Shown: positions 9,239-17,690 of the stretch, piece after piece
How positions within the stretch are numbered: position 1 is the first letter of the stretch
How the letters are laid out: every line of letters starts with the position of its first letter
Origin: Blautia wexlerae DSM 19850
Lineage (GTDB): Bacteria > Bacillota > Clostridia > Lachnospirales > Lachnospiraceae
Reading direction: 5' to 3'
DNA length: 64,000 nt
NCBI RefSeq assembly: GCF_025148125.1
Contig: NZ_CP102267.1
Span: forward strand, 35,001 to 99,000
Program-made: the position numbers and the translations under genes
Notes under the pieces: model-generated
The model's input: only the letters and a program-made list of their open reading frames with translations
Database searches by the model: none
Told to the model about the DNA's origin: nothing

Positions 9239-9484
9239 ATGATGAATTATACTTACATTGTTAAATGTGCAGATGGGACTCTTTATACAGGGTGGACAAA
9301 CTGTCTACAAAAACGTATGAAAGCACACAACGAGGGAAAGAACGGCGCGAAATATACAAGGACCAAAAGACCGGTTACACTTGTATATTATGAAGGATTT
9401 TCAACAAAAGAAGAAGCGATGAGACGTGAATATGAGATTAAACAATTTACCAGAAATAAAAAACTGGAGTTGCTGAGCTTCTGA
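9239..9484 (+). CDS. GIY-YIG nuclease-superfamily protein (UPF0213/YhbQ-like)
   Basis: 81 aa (or 80 if the second ATG is used). It is a single GIY-YIG domain: YTYIVKCADGTLYTGWT supplies the two signature strands and GAKYTRTKRPVTLVYYE the following Arg and Tyr. Single-domain members of this family (YhbQ and relatives) are linked to DNA repair or structure-specific nuclease activity, mostly without a defined substrate. A TTG-initiated extension upstream to 9209 would add unconserved residues, so the Met at 9239 is preferred. It is a stand-alone gene about 215 bp after the sucrose operon terminator and 28 bp before the next gene. Confidence 0.82.
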   Translation: MMNYTYIVKCADGTLYTGWTNCLQKRMKAHNEGKNGAKYTRTKRPVTLVYYEGFSTKEEAMRREYEIKQFTRNKKLELLSF

Positions 9485-9512
9485 ACCCGTCAGATAAGGA
9501 GAATAAGAGAAA

Positions 9513-10484
9513 ATGAAAAAGATGACAAAATGGCTTGCAGTATGTGCAGTATGTGTGATGGGCAGTGTCCCGGCCATGGCAGCAGAAGTACCGGATGTTA
9601 CTGTAACACCGATCCCGATTGAAACACCGGCTCCGGATGTAACACCAATCGAGACACCTGCACCAACACCCATACCGGAGGTGAAAAATGGCTGGTATGA
9701 GTATGGAACAAAAAATAAGAAATATTTTAAAGATGGATAGTATCTTACAGGAATGCGTAAAATCCATGGTGGAGTTTATTATTTCAGTCCCAAAGGATTT
9801 ATGAAAACCGGATGGATCAAATACAATAACAAGAAATATTATTTTGGTTCCAATGGAATACGTTACAGTGGCGTTAAGAAAATCAGCGGAAAATATTACT
9901 ATTTCAGTGACAAGGGTGTTCTGAGAACGAAAACAGTTAAAGTTGGAAATACAATTTATTATTGTACAGAAAAGGGAATTCTGGAAGCCTGGAAAAAAGG
10001 AAATACGATTTATTATCCAAATGGAAAGAAAATGAATTCCACCAAAGCGTATGAGTATGAGACTTTGCAGAGAGCAAAGGATGTTGTCAGCAAGATCACA
10101 AAACCGAGTATGTCAAAAAGTGAGAAATTTGAAACCTGTTTCAGATGGGTAATGTATCAGCATTATTACGATACCAGAAGAATATTTTATAATCAGACTG
10201 CATGGCCTGCGTTATATGCAAACGATTATCTGATACTGAGCGGAAAAGGCGGGGACTGTTTCTCAGATGCCTGTTCGTTTGCCTATCTTGCAAAGGCTCT
10301 TGGATATAAGAATGTTTATGTCTGCGTAGATACAACGGCAACTGACGGAAGCGGTCATTGCTGGGCTGAAATCGGAGGCAGAGTATATGATCCGCTGTTC
10401 GCAGAGGCGAAGAGCTATTATGGATATTTTGGCGTGGGATATGGATCCTATGGATTGTATCCGGAAAGAAGAGTAGCTGTGTAA
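9513..10484 (+). pseudogene. cell-wall-binding repeat/transglutaminase-like secreted protein with an internal stop
   Basis: One reading frame of about 323 codons interrupted by a single TAG at 9738-9740. The parts before (9513-9740) and after (9753-10484) are in the same frame. The stop sits where the repeat consensus needs Trp (KDG-stop-YLTG), so TGG to TAG is the simplest explanation. The order is signal peptide (about 1-24, ending PAMA), a Pro/Thr linker (PIETPAPDVTPIETPAPTP), then cell-wall-binding repeats (WYEYGTKNKKYFKDG, GWIKYNNKKYYFGSNG, GKYYYFSDKG). Last comes a transglutaminase-like domain with a complete Cys-His-Asp triad (GGDCFSDACSF, GSGHCWAEI, RVYDPLF). If read through, it would be a surface thiol protease, amidase or cross-linker. 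SD AAGGAGA before the first ATG. It may be a true pseudogene, a strain polymorphism or a base-call error. Confidence 0.85.
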
Positions 10485-10538
10485 TATAAAAGCTTTCCTG
10501 CAGGGATTATGCTGCAGCAGAGAAAATTGTATTGTTAA

Positions 10539-10588
10539 GGGGTTGTAGCACCGGAAAAAATCCGGTGCTGCAACCCCTTGTTTTGTTT
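10539..10588. terminator. terminator between convergent genes
   Basis: Long stem GGGGTTGTAGCACCGGA / TCCGGTGCTGCAACCCC followed on the plus strand by TTGTTTTGTTT. It can serve the plus-strand gene and probably also the minus-strand hemolysin III gene. Confidence 0.88.
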
Positions 10589-10604
10589 ATTGGCAAATTG
10601 ACGG

Positions 10605-11267
10605 TTATACAGGTAGTGGAGCAACAAAAAAGTACATGACAATGAAATGGCAGGCACTTCCAAGCATAACGAAGATGTGAAAGATCTCATGGGAACCAAA
10701 ATTCTTATGTCTGGAATTAAAAAGCGGAACTTTTAATGCATAGATCACACCACCGATGGTATAAATGATTCCGCCTGCAAGAAGCCAGTCAAATCCTGCA
10801 CGTGGGAGTGCATGGAAGATTGGAACAAATGCTAGTACACACAGCCAACCCATGGCGATATACAGTACAGAGGACAACCATTTGGGACAGGTAATCCAAC
10901 AGCCCTTTAAGATAATGCCGAGGACTGCAATACTCCATACCAGCGCGCACAGAATATATCCAATGCGGTTATGAAGAACAATCAGGCATACAGGAGTATA
11001 GCTTCCGGCGATCATCACAAAAATCATCATGTGATCCATTTTTCGCAGCCGTCGATTGACCTTCTCTGTAGAATCTACAGAATGGTAAATGGTACTGGCT
11101 GCATAGAGCAGAACCATGGTAAGGATAAAAATACTTAAAGCAACAATATGGAGCACATCATAAGAACGCGCTGCCTTGATAATAAGAGGAACTGCTCCGA
11201 CTGCAGCGAGAAGAAGGGCAATACCATGAGTGATTGCACTTCCGGGATCTTTTAATTTAAATTTCAT
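10605..11267 (-). CDS. hemolysin III family (PAQR) membrane protein
   Basis: 220 aa with seven predicted membrane segments. The HlyIII/PAQR signatures are ITHGIALLLAAVG near the N-terminus, ASTIYHSVD, DHMMIFVMIAGSYTPVCL in the middle and SHEIFHIFVMLGSACHFIVM at the end. The conserved His and Asp residues form the metal site known from PAQR receptors. Bacterial members (TrhA/YqfA) affect membrane energetics and lipid homeostasis; the name hemolysin is historical. The start at 11267 is chosen because GGAGG lies 8 nt upstream; a more distal ATG at 11285 lacks such a site. It is a monocistronic gene. Confidence 0.9.
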   Translation of the reverse strand: MKFKLKDPGSAITHGIALLLAAVGAVPLIIKAARSYDVLHIVALSIFILTMVLLYAASTIYHSVDSTEKVNRRLRKMDHMMIFVMIAGSYTPVCLIVLHNRIGYILCALVWSIAVLGIILKGCWITCPKWLSSVLYIAMGWLCVLAFVPIFHALPRAGFDWLLAGGIIYTIGGVIYALKVPLFNSRHKNFGSHEIFHIFVMLGSACHFIVMYFFVAPLPV

Positions 11268-11454
11268 AAAAACGCCTCCATTCATTCAGATAAATACAAT
11301 GAAAACAATATAACATAGTTTTAAAAACTATATATCAAGTATATAAATACTATAACACAAAAAAACAAAAAATCAAGGGCTTATTTTGGAAATCAAAGAA
11401 ATGTTTGTCCGGCAATGCAAATGAGTTACAGGGTTGCGAAGATGAGGAAAACAG

Positions 11455-11483
11455 TTGAATCTATATGATAAATCTCCTATAAT
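11455..11483 (+). promoter_or_regulatory. sigma-A promoter of the ParA gene
   Basis: TTGAAT (11455-11460), 17-nt spacer, TATAAT (11478-11483). About 34 bases of leader precede the ATG at 11517, with AAAGGAGA as SD. Confidence 0.82.
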
Positions 11484-11516
11484 ACAAGTAAAGTAAGTGG
11501 TAAAGGAGACAGTTCC

Positions 11517-12307
11517 ATGGGAAAAACCATAACGATATGTTTTACAAATAATAAGGGTGGAAGTGGAAAAACCACAACCTGTTCAAACCTTGGAGCGGCG
11601 ATGGCTCAGGCAGGGAAAAAGGTTCTTCTGATCGATGGAGATATGCAGTTAAATCTTTCTCTTGCCTTTTTTCCGGAGCACTGGGTGCTGGAGCAGGCGA
11701 AAGGAGAGAAGAATCTGTATTGCGCAATCGGAAAACAGGAAGAGCTCAGCGGTTATGTGGTACATACTCCCTACGAAAATCTGGATCTGATACCATCATC
11801 TACATTGATGAGTTCTATAGAATATGAACTTTTTACAAAATGGCAGAGAGAATTTATCCTGCGAAAATGCATTCAGAAGATAAAGGATGCAGGAAATTAT
11901 GACTATATTCTGATTGATGCACCTCCTACGCTGGGGGGGGGTGGGTGATGAATATCCTTTGTGCATCAGACCGGGTAATTATTCCTGTTGAGGCAAGTCC
12001 ATGGGGAATGTTCGGACTTGCGAATATGTTTGAATTTCTTAATGAAGTAAAGCAGATTACTCCGGAACTGGAAGTTGCCGGAATTGCAGTGACAAAGGTA
12101 GATACAAGAAAGAGTTATTATAAACAGACAATGGAAACACTGCATGAACTTGAGGATATTCATGTATTTGAGCAGATCATCAGAGTGGACAGCTCTGTAG
12201 AATGGTCACAGGATAACAGTATTCCGGTTGTGGAATATAAAAAATCAAGCAGAAGTGCCAGGGAATATACGAGATTGGCAGAGGAGGTCATGGAATTATG
12301 TCAGTAG
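11517..12307 (+). pseudogene. ParA/MinD-type ATPase, frameshifted at a poly-G tract
   Basis: The first frame (11517-11948) holds Walker A KGGSGKTT (residues 13-20), the DGDMQ switch and Walker B DYILIDAPPTLG. The second frame (11945-12307) continues with the family sequence MNILCASDRVIIPVEASPWGMFG and VAGIAVTKVD. The switch occurs exactly at a run of nine G (11933-11941). Removing two G or adding one restores a continuous protein of about 263 aa reading TLGGWVMNILCASDRV. ParA ATPases position plasmids, chromosomes or protein arrays. Here there is no ParB or parS nearby, only a small coupled ORF. It could be phase-variable, a genuine pseudogene or a homopolymer sequencing error. Confidence 0.85.
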
Positions 12308-12483
12308 GCAGGGAGAGTATTCGGCGTGCAGCAAATGCAGGTGCCGGGAAAACCGTAAAGAAGCCCGTTGTATCCACAAAAGAGGCAGAGAAACCGGAAA
12401 CAATATCTGTTACAGAAGAAAAGAAAAAAACAGCAAAAGGTTCTGTTCATATTAATGAGGAACTGCCGGTATATCTTCTTTAA
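12298..12483 (+). CDS. small ParA-linked protein ending in ELPVYLL
   Basis: 61 aa, with its ATG overlapping the stop codon of the ParA frame by several bases (translational coupling). The sequence is basic and Ala/Lys/Glu-rich and probably disordered (RRAANAGAGKTVKKPVVSTKE, then PETISVTEEKKKTAKG). It ends in a distinctive hydrophobic motif, HINEELPVYLL. No known domain is recognised. Its position after an orphan ParA gene, where a ParB or another partner would be expected, suggests it is the cognate adaptor or cargo-binding peptide. That is inference. Confidence 0.62.
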   Translation: MSVGRESIRRAANAGAGKTVKKPVVSTKEAEKPETISVTEEKKKTAKGSVHINEELPVYLL

Positions 12484-12500
12484 AAGTTACTTGTAAGTGC

Positions 12501-12546
12501 TTGAGTATTTTGTTATTTTATAGAATATAATCAAGTGGTTGCGCAA
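12501..12546 (+). promoter_or_regulatory. promoter and operator of the second LacI regulator
   Basis: TTGAGT (12501) and TATAAT (12526-12531) with a long 19-nt spacer. The palindrome TTGCGCAA (12539-12546, context GTGGTTGCGCAAAAA) covers the predicted start site, 15 bp before the ATG. The same motif recurs before the ABC transporter operon, indicating autoregulation. Confidence 0.68.
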
Positions 12547-12561
12547 AAAGTGGGGTATTTT

Positions 12562-13569
12562 ATGGAAACAGAAGAAAAGAAGATATATACAATAGAAGAT
12601 ATCGCCCGGGAGCTTGGGGTAAGTAAGACTACGGTATCACGTGCTATTTCAGGAAAGGGAAGAATCAGTCAGGCTACAAGAGACAGAGTACGGGCATTTA
12701 TAAAAGAACATGATTACAGACCCAATGTTGTGGCAAAGGGGTTGGCACAGCGTAAAACTTATAATATTGCACTGCTGATGCCGAAGGATTATGTTGCCAC
12801 AGAGTTTCTTTTTTTTAAAGACTGTATGAATGGAATCTGTGAGATGGCTTCCTCCTATGATTATGATATTATTATTTCTATGATTGATGGAGCAGATGTA
12901 TCGCAGATACAGAGACTGGAGGCAAATCGAAAAGTTGACGGGATCATTGTAAGCAGAGCAGTGGTAAGTTCCAAGGTACAGAAATATCTGAAGAACTGTA
13001 AGGAACCATATATATTGATCGGCCCGTCTTCAGATCCGGAAGTTCCGTTTGTAGATAACAAGAACCAGGAAGCCGGAAAAGAACTGACAAGTATTATGTT
13101 GATGAAAGGTTTTCGGAATCTGGCACTTCTGGGTGGAAATCAGTCCTACAATGTTACCGGAAGCAGATATCAGGGTTTTCTGGAAGCACATGAGGAAATG
13201 GGAGTTTCTGTTAACGAAAATCTGATCTTCATGGATACGGATAATCAGGCAGCAGTATCTGATGCTGTGAAGAGACTGCTTGAAGAAGGCGCGGATGGTA
13301 TTGTCTGCATGGATGATGTGATCTGCAGCATGTGTCTGAGCAGTCTGAGGGAAAAGAAAATATCGGTTCCTGCAGAAATAAAAATAGCCAGTATGTATGA
13401 CAGTAAGAATCTGGAATATAATAATCCACCGATTACCAGTATACGCTTTGATACGGTAAGACTGGGAAAGATGGCATGTGCGAAATTACTGAACATCCTC
13501 GGGGAGAAGCCACTGGAGGATACAGTGCCTCTGAACTACCAGGTAGTGTTGCGGGAGTCGACACAGTAG
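12562..13569 (+). CDS. LacI-family regulator of the oligosaccharide ABC operon
   Basis: 335 aa: LacI helix-turn-helix (YTIEDIARELGVSKTTVSRAI), hinge (YRPNVVAKGLAQRKTYNIAL) and an effector-binding domain ending in VPLNYQVVLREST. The start at 12562 gives the usual MET-E-E-K-K N-terminus. A GTG further upstream (12535) would lie inside the operator and is rejected. It is followed by a terminator and then by the binding-protein/permease operon, which carries the same TTGC(G/A)CAA operators. It is therefore the probable local repressor, comparable to GanR or MalR. The inducer is unknown; the GH42 gene downstream points to a beta-galactoside. Confidence 0.87.
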   Translation: METEEKKIYTIEDIARELGVSKTTVSRAISGKGRISQATRDRVRAFIKEHDYRPNVVAKGLAQRKTYNIALLMPKDYVATEFLFFKDCMNGICEMASSYDYDIIISMIDGADVSQIQRLEANRKVDGIIVSRAVVSSKVQKYLKNCKEPYILIGPSSDPEVPFVDNKNQEAGKELTSIMLMKGFRNLALLGGNQSYNVTGSRYQGFLEAHEEMGVSVNENLIFMDTDNQAAVSDAVKRLLEEGADGIVCMDDVICSMCLSSLREKKISVPAEIKIASMYDSKNLEYNNPPITSIRFDTVRLGKMACAKLLNILGEKPLEDTVPLNYQVVLRESTQ

Positions 13570-13626
13570 TATATGGAGGTAAAATCCGATCAGATTATAG
13601 AAATTGAAAATGAATGGCAGGATTAG

Positions 13627-13674
13627 AAAGTTCTCTGTATTTATTGTAAGGATCAATAAGCAGAGAACTTTTTG
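13627..13674 (+). terminator. terminator of the second LacI gene
   Basis: AAAGTTCTCTG / CAGAGAACTTT stem with a 23-nt loop and a short T-run. Confidence 0.75.
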
Positions 13675-13730
13675 TGTATAAAAAAATCGGTTGAAATTCT
13701 CTGGACAATCTGATTTTATCAAAATGAAAA

Positions 13731-13741
13731 CGGTTGCACAA
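13731..13741 (+). promoter_or_regulatory. upstream operator of the ABC operon
   Basis: CGGTTGCACAA, one mismatch from the CGGTTGCGCAA site at 13880 and about 150 bp upstream of it. Candidate auxiliary operator for looping. Confidence 0.6.
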
Positions 13742-13835
13742 ATCAAGTATATCATTGTATGAAAAAACGAAAAAATCAAACTGAATTGTGCAATATGACA
13801 AAAAAAGAGTTTTGAAATTAGATAATAATGGCTAA

Positions 13836-13864
13836 TTGACTTTATAAATATAAAGGAATATACT
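13836..13864 (+). promoter_or_regulatory. sigma-A promoter of the ABC operon
   Basis: TTGACT (13836-13841), 17-nt spacer, TATACT (13859-13864). The predicted start is near 13871, just before the operator. Confidence 0.82.
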
Positions 13865-13879
13865 AAAAATATGAACAAA

Positions 13880-13890
13880 CGGTTGCGCAA
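13880..13890 (+). promoter_or_regulatory. main operator of the ABC operon
   Basis: CGGTTGCGCAA with palindromic core TTGCGCAA at about +12. Same motif as in front of the LacI gene at 12539 and (one mismatch) at 13734. Confidence 0.75.
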
Positions 13891-13968
13891 ACAAAACTGA
13901 GGGCGTTTATTACGCAAATCGGATGCGGGCTGTTTAGGCATAACCATCAAAAACAGGAGGAAGAGAAA

Positions 13969-15234
13969 ATGAGAAAAAATGTAAAAAAGGTGATTGCACC
14001 GTTACTGGCAGCAGCTATGGCACTTTCCTGCACAGTATGTGTAAGTGCAGCAGAGGATGAGACAATTAAACTGACTGTATGGGGAGCTGAAGAAGACCAG
14101 AATTTATTAAAAGAACTGACAGATAAATTCCAGGAGAAGTATGCAGATCAGAAATTTGATATTCAGATTGGCGTAGAATCTGAGTCTACTGCAAAAGATA
14201 CTATTCTGACAGACGTAGAGGCTGGTGCAGATGTATATGCATTCGCAGATGATCAGCTTCCGGATCTTGTAAAAGCAGGAGCACTTCTGAAACTTGATGA
14301 TTATGCAGAAGCACTTCAGCTTGCAGATACAACACTTGATGATGTAAAAGCTGCAAACGTTGAAGGCGCTATTGATGCAGCAACAATTGATGGCAGTCTG
14401 TATGCATTTCCAAGAGCAGCTGACAACGGATATTTTCTTTACTATGATTCATCTGTAATTTCCGAGGAAGATGCAGCAAGCTGGGACAGCCTTCTTGAAG
14501 CAGCTGATAAGGCCGGAAAGAAAGTTGGTATGACACTTGCTTCCGGATGGTACAATGCTTCTTTCTTCTATGGAGCAGGATTTACAACAGGACTTAATGA
14601 TGACGGAACAACAACTATGGACTGGAACGGAACAAGTGCTGATGGATATACAGGTGTTGATGTAGTAAAAGGAATGCTTGATATTACATCTAATCCGGCA
14701 TTTATGGCAGTTGCTGATGGTGATATGTCTAATCAGCTTGCATCCGGTAATCTGGCAGCATGCGTTTCCGGTACATGGGATGCAATCACAGCAAAGGAGA
14801 TATTTGGTGACGGATATGCAGCAACAAAGCTTCCTACATTCACAGTTGGTGACAAACAGGTTCAGCAGGGATCTGTTGCCGGTTACAAATATGTTGGTGT
14901 AAACGGCTATTCTGAGAATTCCGGATGGGCAGTTCTTCTTGCTGAGTACCTTACAAACGAAGAATCCCAGCAGATGTTCTTTGATCAGAGAGAAAGTGGT
15001 CCTTCAAACAAGAATGTAGCAGCATCTGATTCTGTTCAGGAAAATGTAGCACTTGCAGCACTTGCAGCTCAGTCTGAATATGCACAGGCTCAGAAGGTTG
15101 GCGGAAAATATTGGGATCCTGCAAAGACATTCGGAGAACTGATTGCACAGGGAACATTATCTGCAGATGATGATAATGCAATCCAGGAAGCACTTGATAA
15201 TCTGGTAGAGGGTGCTGCTGCTTCTGTAGAATAA
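13969..15234 (+). CDS. extracellular oligosaccharide-binding protein (MalE/GanS type)
   Basis: 421 aa with a Sec signal peptide (MRKNVKKVIAPLLAAAMALS...CVSAAEDE). A lipoprotein cut at the Cys in ALSC or CTVC is possible but the lipobox is poor. The mature part is a family 1 solute-binding protein: IKLTVWGAEEDQNLLKELTDKF, DVYAFADDQLPDLVKAG, GSLYAFPRAADNGYFLYYDSS, and SGTWDA for the hinge. Length equals that of B. subtilis GanS and MdxE. It delivers an oligosaccharide to the two permeases that follow. The GH42 enzyme in the same operon makes galacto-oligosaccharides or galactan fragments the best guess. No ATPase is in the operon, so a shared MsmX-type ATPase is presumably used. SD GGAGGAAGAG. 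Confidence 0.88.
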   Translation: MRKNVKKVIAPLLAAAMALSCTVCVSAAEDETIKLTVWGAEEDQNLLKELTDKFQEKYADQKFDIQIGVESESTAKDTILTDVEAGADVYAFADDQLPDLVKAGALLKLDDYAEALQLADTTLDDVKAANVEGAIDAATIDGSLYAFPRAADNGYFLYYDSSVISEEDAASWDSLLEAADKAGKKVGMTLASGWYNASFFYGAGFTTGLNDDGTTTMDWNGTSADGYTGVDVVKGMLDITSNPAFMAVADGDMSNQLASGNLAACVSGTWDAITAKEIFGDGYAATKLPTFTVGDKQVQQGSVAGYKYVGVNGYSENSGWAVLLAEYLTNEESQQMFFDQRESGPSNKNVAASDSVQENVALAALAAQSEYAQAQKVGGKYWDPAKTFGELIAQGTLSADDDNAIQEALDNLVEGAAASVE

Positions 15235-15274
15235 TTGTAAAATAAAAAAATTATATAACAGATTTTAAAAAATG

Positions 15275-15300
15275 GCCCATATGCATAACGGCATGTGAGC
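15275..15300 (+). other. stem-loop between binding-protein and permease genes
   Basis: GCCCATATGC and GCATGTGAGC can pair with one mismatch around a 6-nt loop, followed by TGTTTT. Such processing or partial-termination hairpins are common after binding-protein genes and lower permease expression. The role is inferred. Confidence 0.55.
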
Positions 15301-15371
15301 TGTTTTAAGGAAACGGCAGATGCTGTCTGAGAAAAGATAGTAACAAAAATGAAATGACGAGGAGGAGAGAT

Positions 15372-16832
15372 ATGGCAGCACAGGACAATAATTCTGCTGC
15401 AGCGGCAGTGAGTGGATTCTTTAAATCCATCGGTGGATTTTTTGCTGACTTTGGTACTGCTGTAGTGAAAGGTGATGCCTTTGTAAAGCTGTCCCTGATC
15501 TGGATGGGCGCAGGCTATGCAAAGCGTAAACAGTATGTGAAAGCAGTACTGATGACATTGCTGGAGATCGCAGTGATCGTTTTTTCAGTGAAATTTGCAA
15601 TGCAGTATGTACCAAAATTCAGTACCCTTGGTACTGTAAAGATGGAAAAAGTCTTTAACATGAAAACAATGAAAAGTGAATTTAATGATTATGATAATTC
15701 CTTTACGATCCTGTTGTTTTCATTGTTCAGCTTTGTTGTATGGTTTGCGGCAGCTGTTGTGTGGTTTAAGAACGTGATCAATGCTTATACACTTCAGAAA
15801 ATGGAAGAAGCGGGAAAGCATATCAATACTTTTAAAGAAGATCTCAGATCACTGACAGAAGAGAAGTTTCATATTACATTACTGACACTTCCGGTACTTG
15901 GAGTTGTGATTTTCACATTAATCCCAATCTTACTTCTGATCTTTGTAGCATTTACAAATTATGATCAGCAGCATATGCCTCCTACTGAGTTGTTCTCATG
16001 GGTAGGTTTCAGTAACTTTATCAGTTTGTTTGGCGGCGGCGGTCTTACATCTACGTTCGGATATGCATTTGTGCGGGTTCTGGGATGGACACTTGTATGG
16101 GCTTTCTTCGCAACATTTACAACTTATATCGGAGGTATCCTGCTTTCACTGCTTCTTAACAGCAAGAAGACAAGACTGTCGAAGATGTGGCGTACTTTAT
16201 TTATCGTAACGATTGCAGTCCCGCAGTTTGTATCACTTCTGCTGGTGCGTAATTTCTTCTCCAATGGTGGTATCGTCAACACAATCTGTCACAGCATTGG
16301 ACTGACCGGATTCTTAAGAAGCATAGGACTTGTGTCCACAAGCTATATTCCGTTTCTTTCTGCTCCGGGCTGGGCACATGTAATGATCATTCTCATTAAT
16401 ATCTGGATTGGTGTTCCGTATCAGATGCTGATCGCAACAGGTGTTCTGATGAACCTTCCTTCTGACCAGCTTGAGAGTGCAAGAGTAGACGGTGCAACAA
16501 ACTTCCAGATATTCAGAAAGATTACAATGCCATATCTGCTCTTTGTAACAGGACCTGCTCTGATCACAGACTTTGTAAAAAATATTAATAACTTTAATGT
16601 TATTTATCTGCTCACACAGGATGTTTATACAACAACTAATCAGGCAATGGCAAGCTCACAGGCAAAAGAGGTTGACCTTCTGGTTACCTGGCTGTTCCGT
16701 CTGACTCAGGATTACTACAACTATAAGATGGCATCAGCAATCGGTATTATCGTGTTTATTATCTGTGCAGTATTCACCCTGGTTGCATTTAACAGGATGA
16801 TCAAGGGAGATAAGGAGGGAACATATCAATAA
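15372..16832 (+). CDS. sugar ABC transporter permease (MalF/GanP type)
   Basis: 486 aa. The N-terminal about 190 residues form an extension with two or three membrane segments (for example LMTLLEIAVIVFSVKFAM and FSLFSFVVWFAAAVVWF). The MetI-like permease core follows, with the EAA loop near 365-390 (ESARVDGATNFQIFRKITMPYL), which docks the ATPase. It is longer than GanP of Bacillus (418 aa) because of the extension. The start at 15372 is preferred as GAGGAGGAG lies 7-15 bases upstream; an ATG at 15354 has no SD. The stop overlaps the next ATG by one base. Confidence 0.88.
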   Translation: MAAQDNNSAAAAVSGFFKSIGGFFADFGTAVVKGDAFVKLSLIWMGAGYAKRKQYVKAVLMTLLEIAVIVFSVKFAMQYVPKFSTLGTVKMEKVFNMKTMKSEFNDYDNSFTILLFSLFSFVVWFAAAVVWFKNVINAYTLQKMEEAGKHINTFKEDLRSLTEEKFHITLLTLPVLGVVIFTLIPILLLIFVAFTNYDQQHMPPTELFSWVGFSNFISLFGGGGLTSTFGYAFVRVLGWTLVWAFFATFTTYIGGILLSLLLNSKKTRLSKMWRTLFIVTIAVPQFVSLLLVRNFFSNGGIVNTICHSIGLTGFLRSIGLVSTSYIPFLSAPGWAHVMIILINIWIGVPYQMLIATGVLMNLPSDQLESARVDGATNFQIFRKITMPYLLFVTGPALITDFVKNINNFNVIYLLTQDVYTTTNQAMASSQAKEVDLLVTWLFRLTQDYYNYKMASAIGIIVFIICAVFTLVAFNRMIKGDKEGTYQ

Positions 16833-17686
16833 TGAAAAAGATGAAAGACAGTCGTACTTCTTCTATAGTATTACATAATTTATTGATCGCAGTGCTGGCA
16901 TTTATCTGGCTGATTCCGATCATCTGGCTGTTATGTACTTCCTTCAGTGCATATTCAGGAATGAATACCAGTACATTTTTTCCGAAGGAATGGAGCATCA
17001 GCAATTACATGAAGCTGTTTCATTCAGATTCTGTATCTCAGTTTCCGCAGTGGTTTCTGAATACATTTATCATTGCATGCTTTACATGTGTGATTTCCAC
17101 TATGTTCGTACTGATGGTTGCATATGCAACATCTGTTATGAGATTCAAGATGAGAAAACCGCTGATGAACATGGCAGTTATCCTGAATCTGTTTCCTGGT
17201 ATGCTGGCAATGATTGCAGTTTACTTCACACTGAAATCTTTTAATCTGACAAACAGCTATGCCGGTCTGATCATGGTTTACTCTGCTTCTTCAGGTCTTG
17301 GTTATTTGATTGCGAAAGGATTCTTTGATACAGTTCCGAGAGCACTCTGCGAGGCTGCCAGAATTGATGGATGCAGTGAGGCAAGAATCTTCTTCCAGAT
17401 GGTTCTGCCCATGAGCCGCCCGATTGTTGTTTATACAGTTATCAGCAGTTTCCTGGTGCCATGGATGGATTTCGTATATGCAAAGATGATCCTGAATGCC
17501 GGTATTTCTTCCAAATATACAGTTGCCATTGGTCTGTACAAGATGCTGGATAAGAGCCTTATCAATTCTTATTTTACTCAGTTCTGCGCAGGTGGTGTAC
17601 TGGTATCCATACCGATTTCTATTCTGTTTATGATCATGCAGAAATTCTATGTGGAAGGAATTACAGGCGGTGCTGTAAAAGGTTGA
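16832..17686 (+). CDS. sugar ABC transporter permease (MalG/GanQ type)
   Basis: 284 aa with six membrane segments. The EAA motif is CEAARIDGCSEARIFFQMVLPMSRP at about 172-196, the contact site for the nucleotide-binding subunit. It pairs with the preceding MalF-type permease to form the membrane channel. Its C-terminus YVEGITGGAVKG is typical of the MalG branch. The ATG overlaps the preceding stop (TAATG), with the GGAGGG SD inside the upstream gene. Confidence 0.9.
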   Translation: MKKMKDSRTSSIVLHNLLIAVLAFIWLIPIIWLLCTSFSAYSGMNTSTFFPKEWSISNYMKLFHSDSVSQFPQWFLNTFIIACFTCVISTMFVLMVAYATSVMRFKMRKPLMNMAVILNLFPGMLAMIAVYFTLKSFNLTNSYAGLIMVYSASSGLGYLIAKGFFDTVPRALCEAARIDGCSEARIFFQMVLPMSRPIVVYTVISSFLVPWMDFVYAKMILNAGISSKYTVAIGLYKMLDKSLINSYFTQFCAGGVLVSIPISILFMIMQKFYVEGITGGAVKG

Positions 17687-17690
17687 TATT

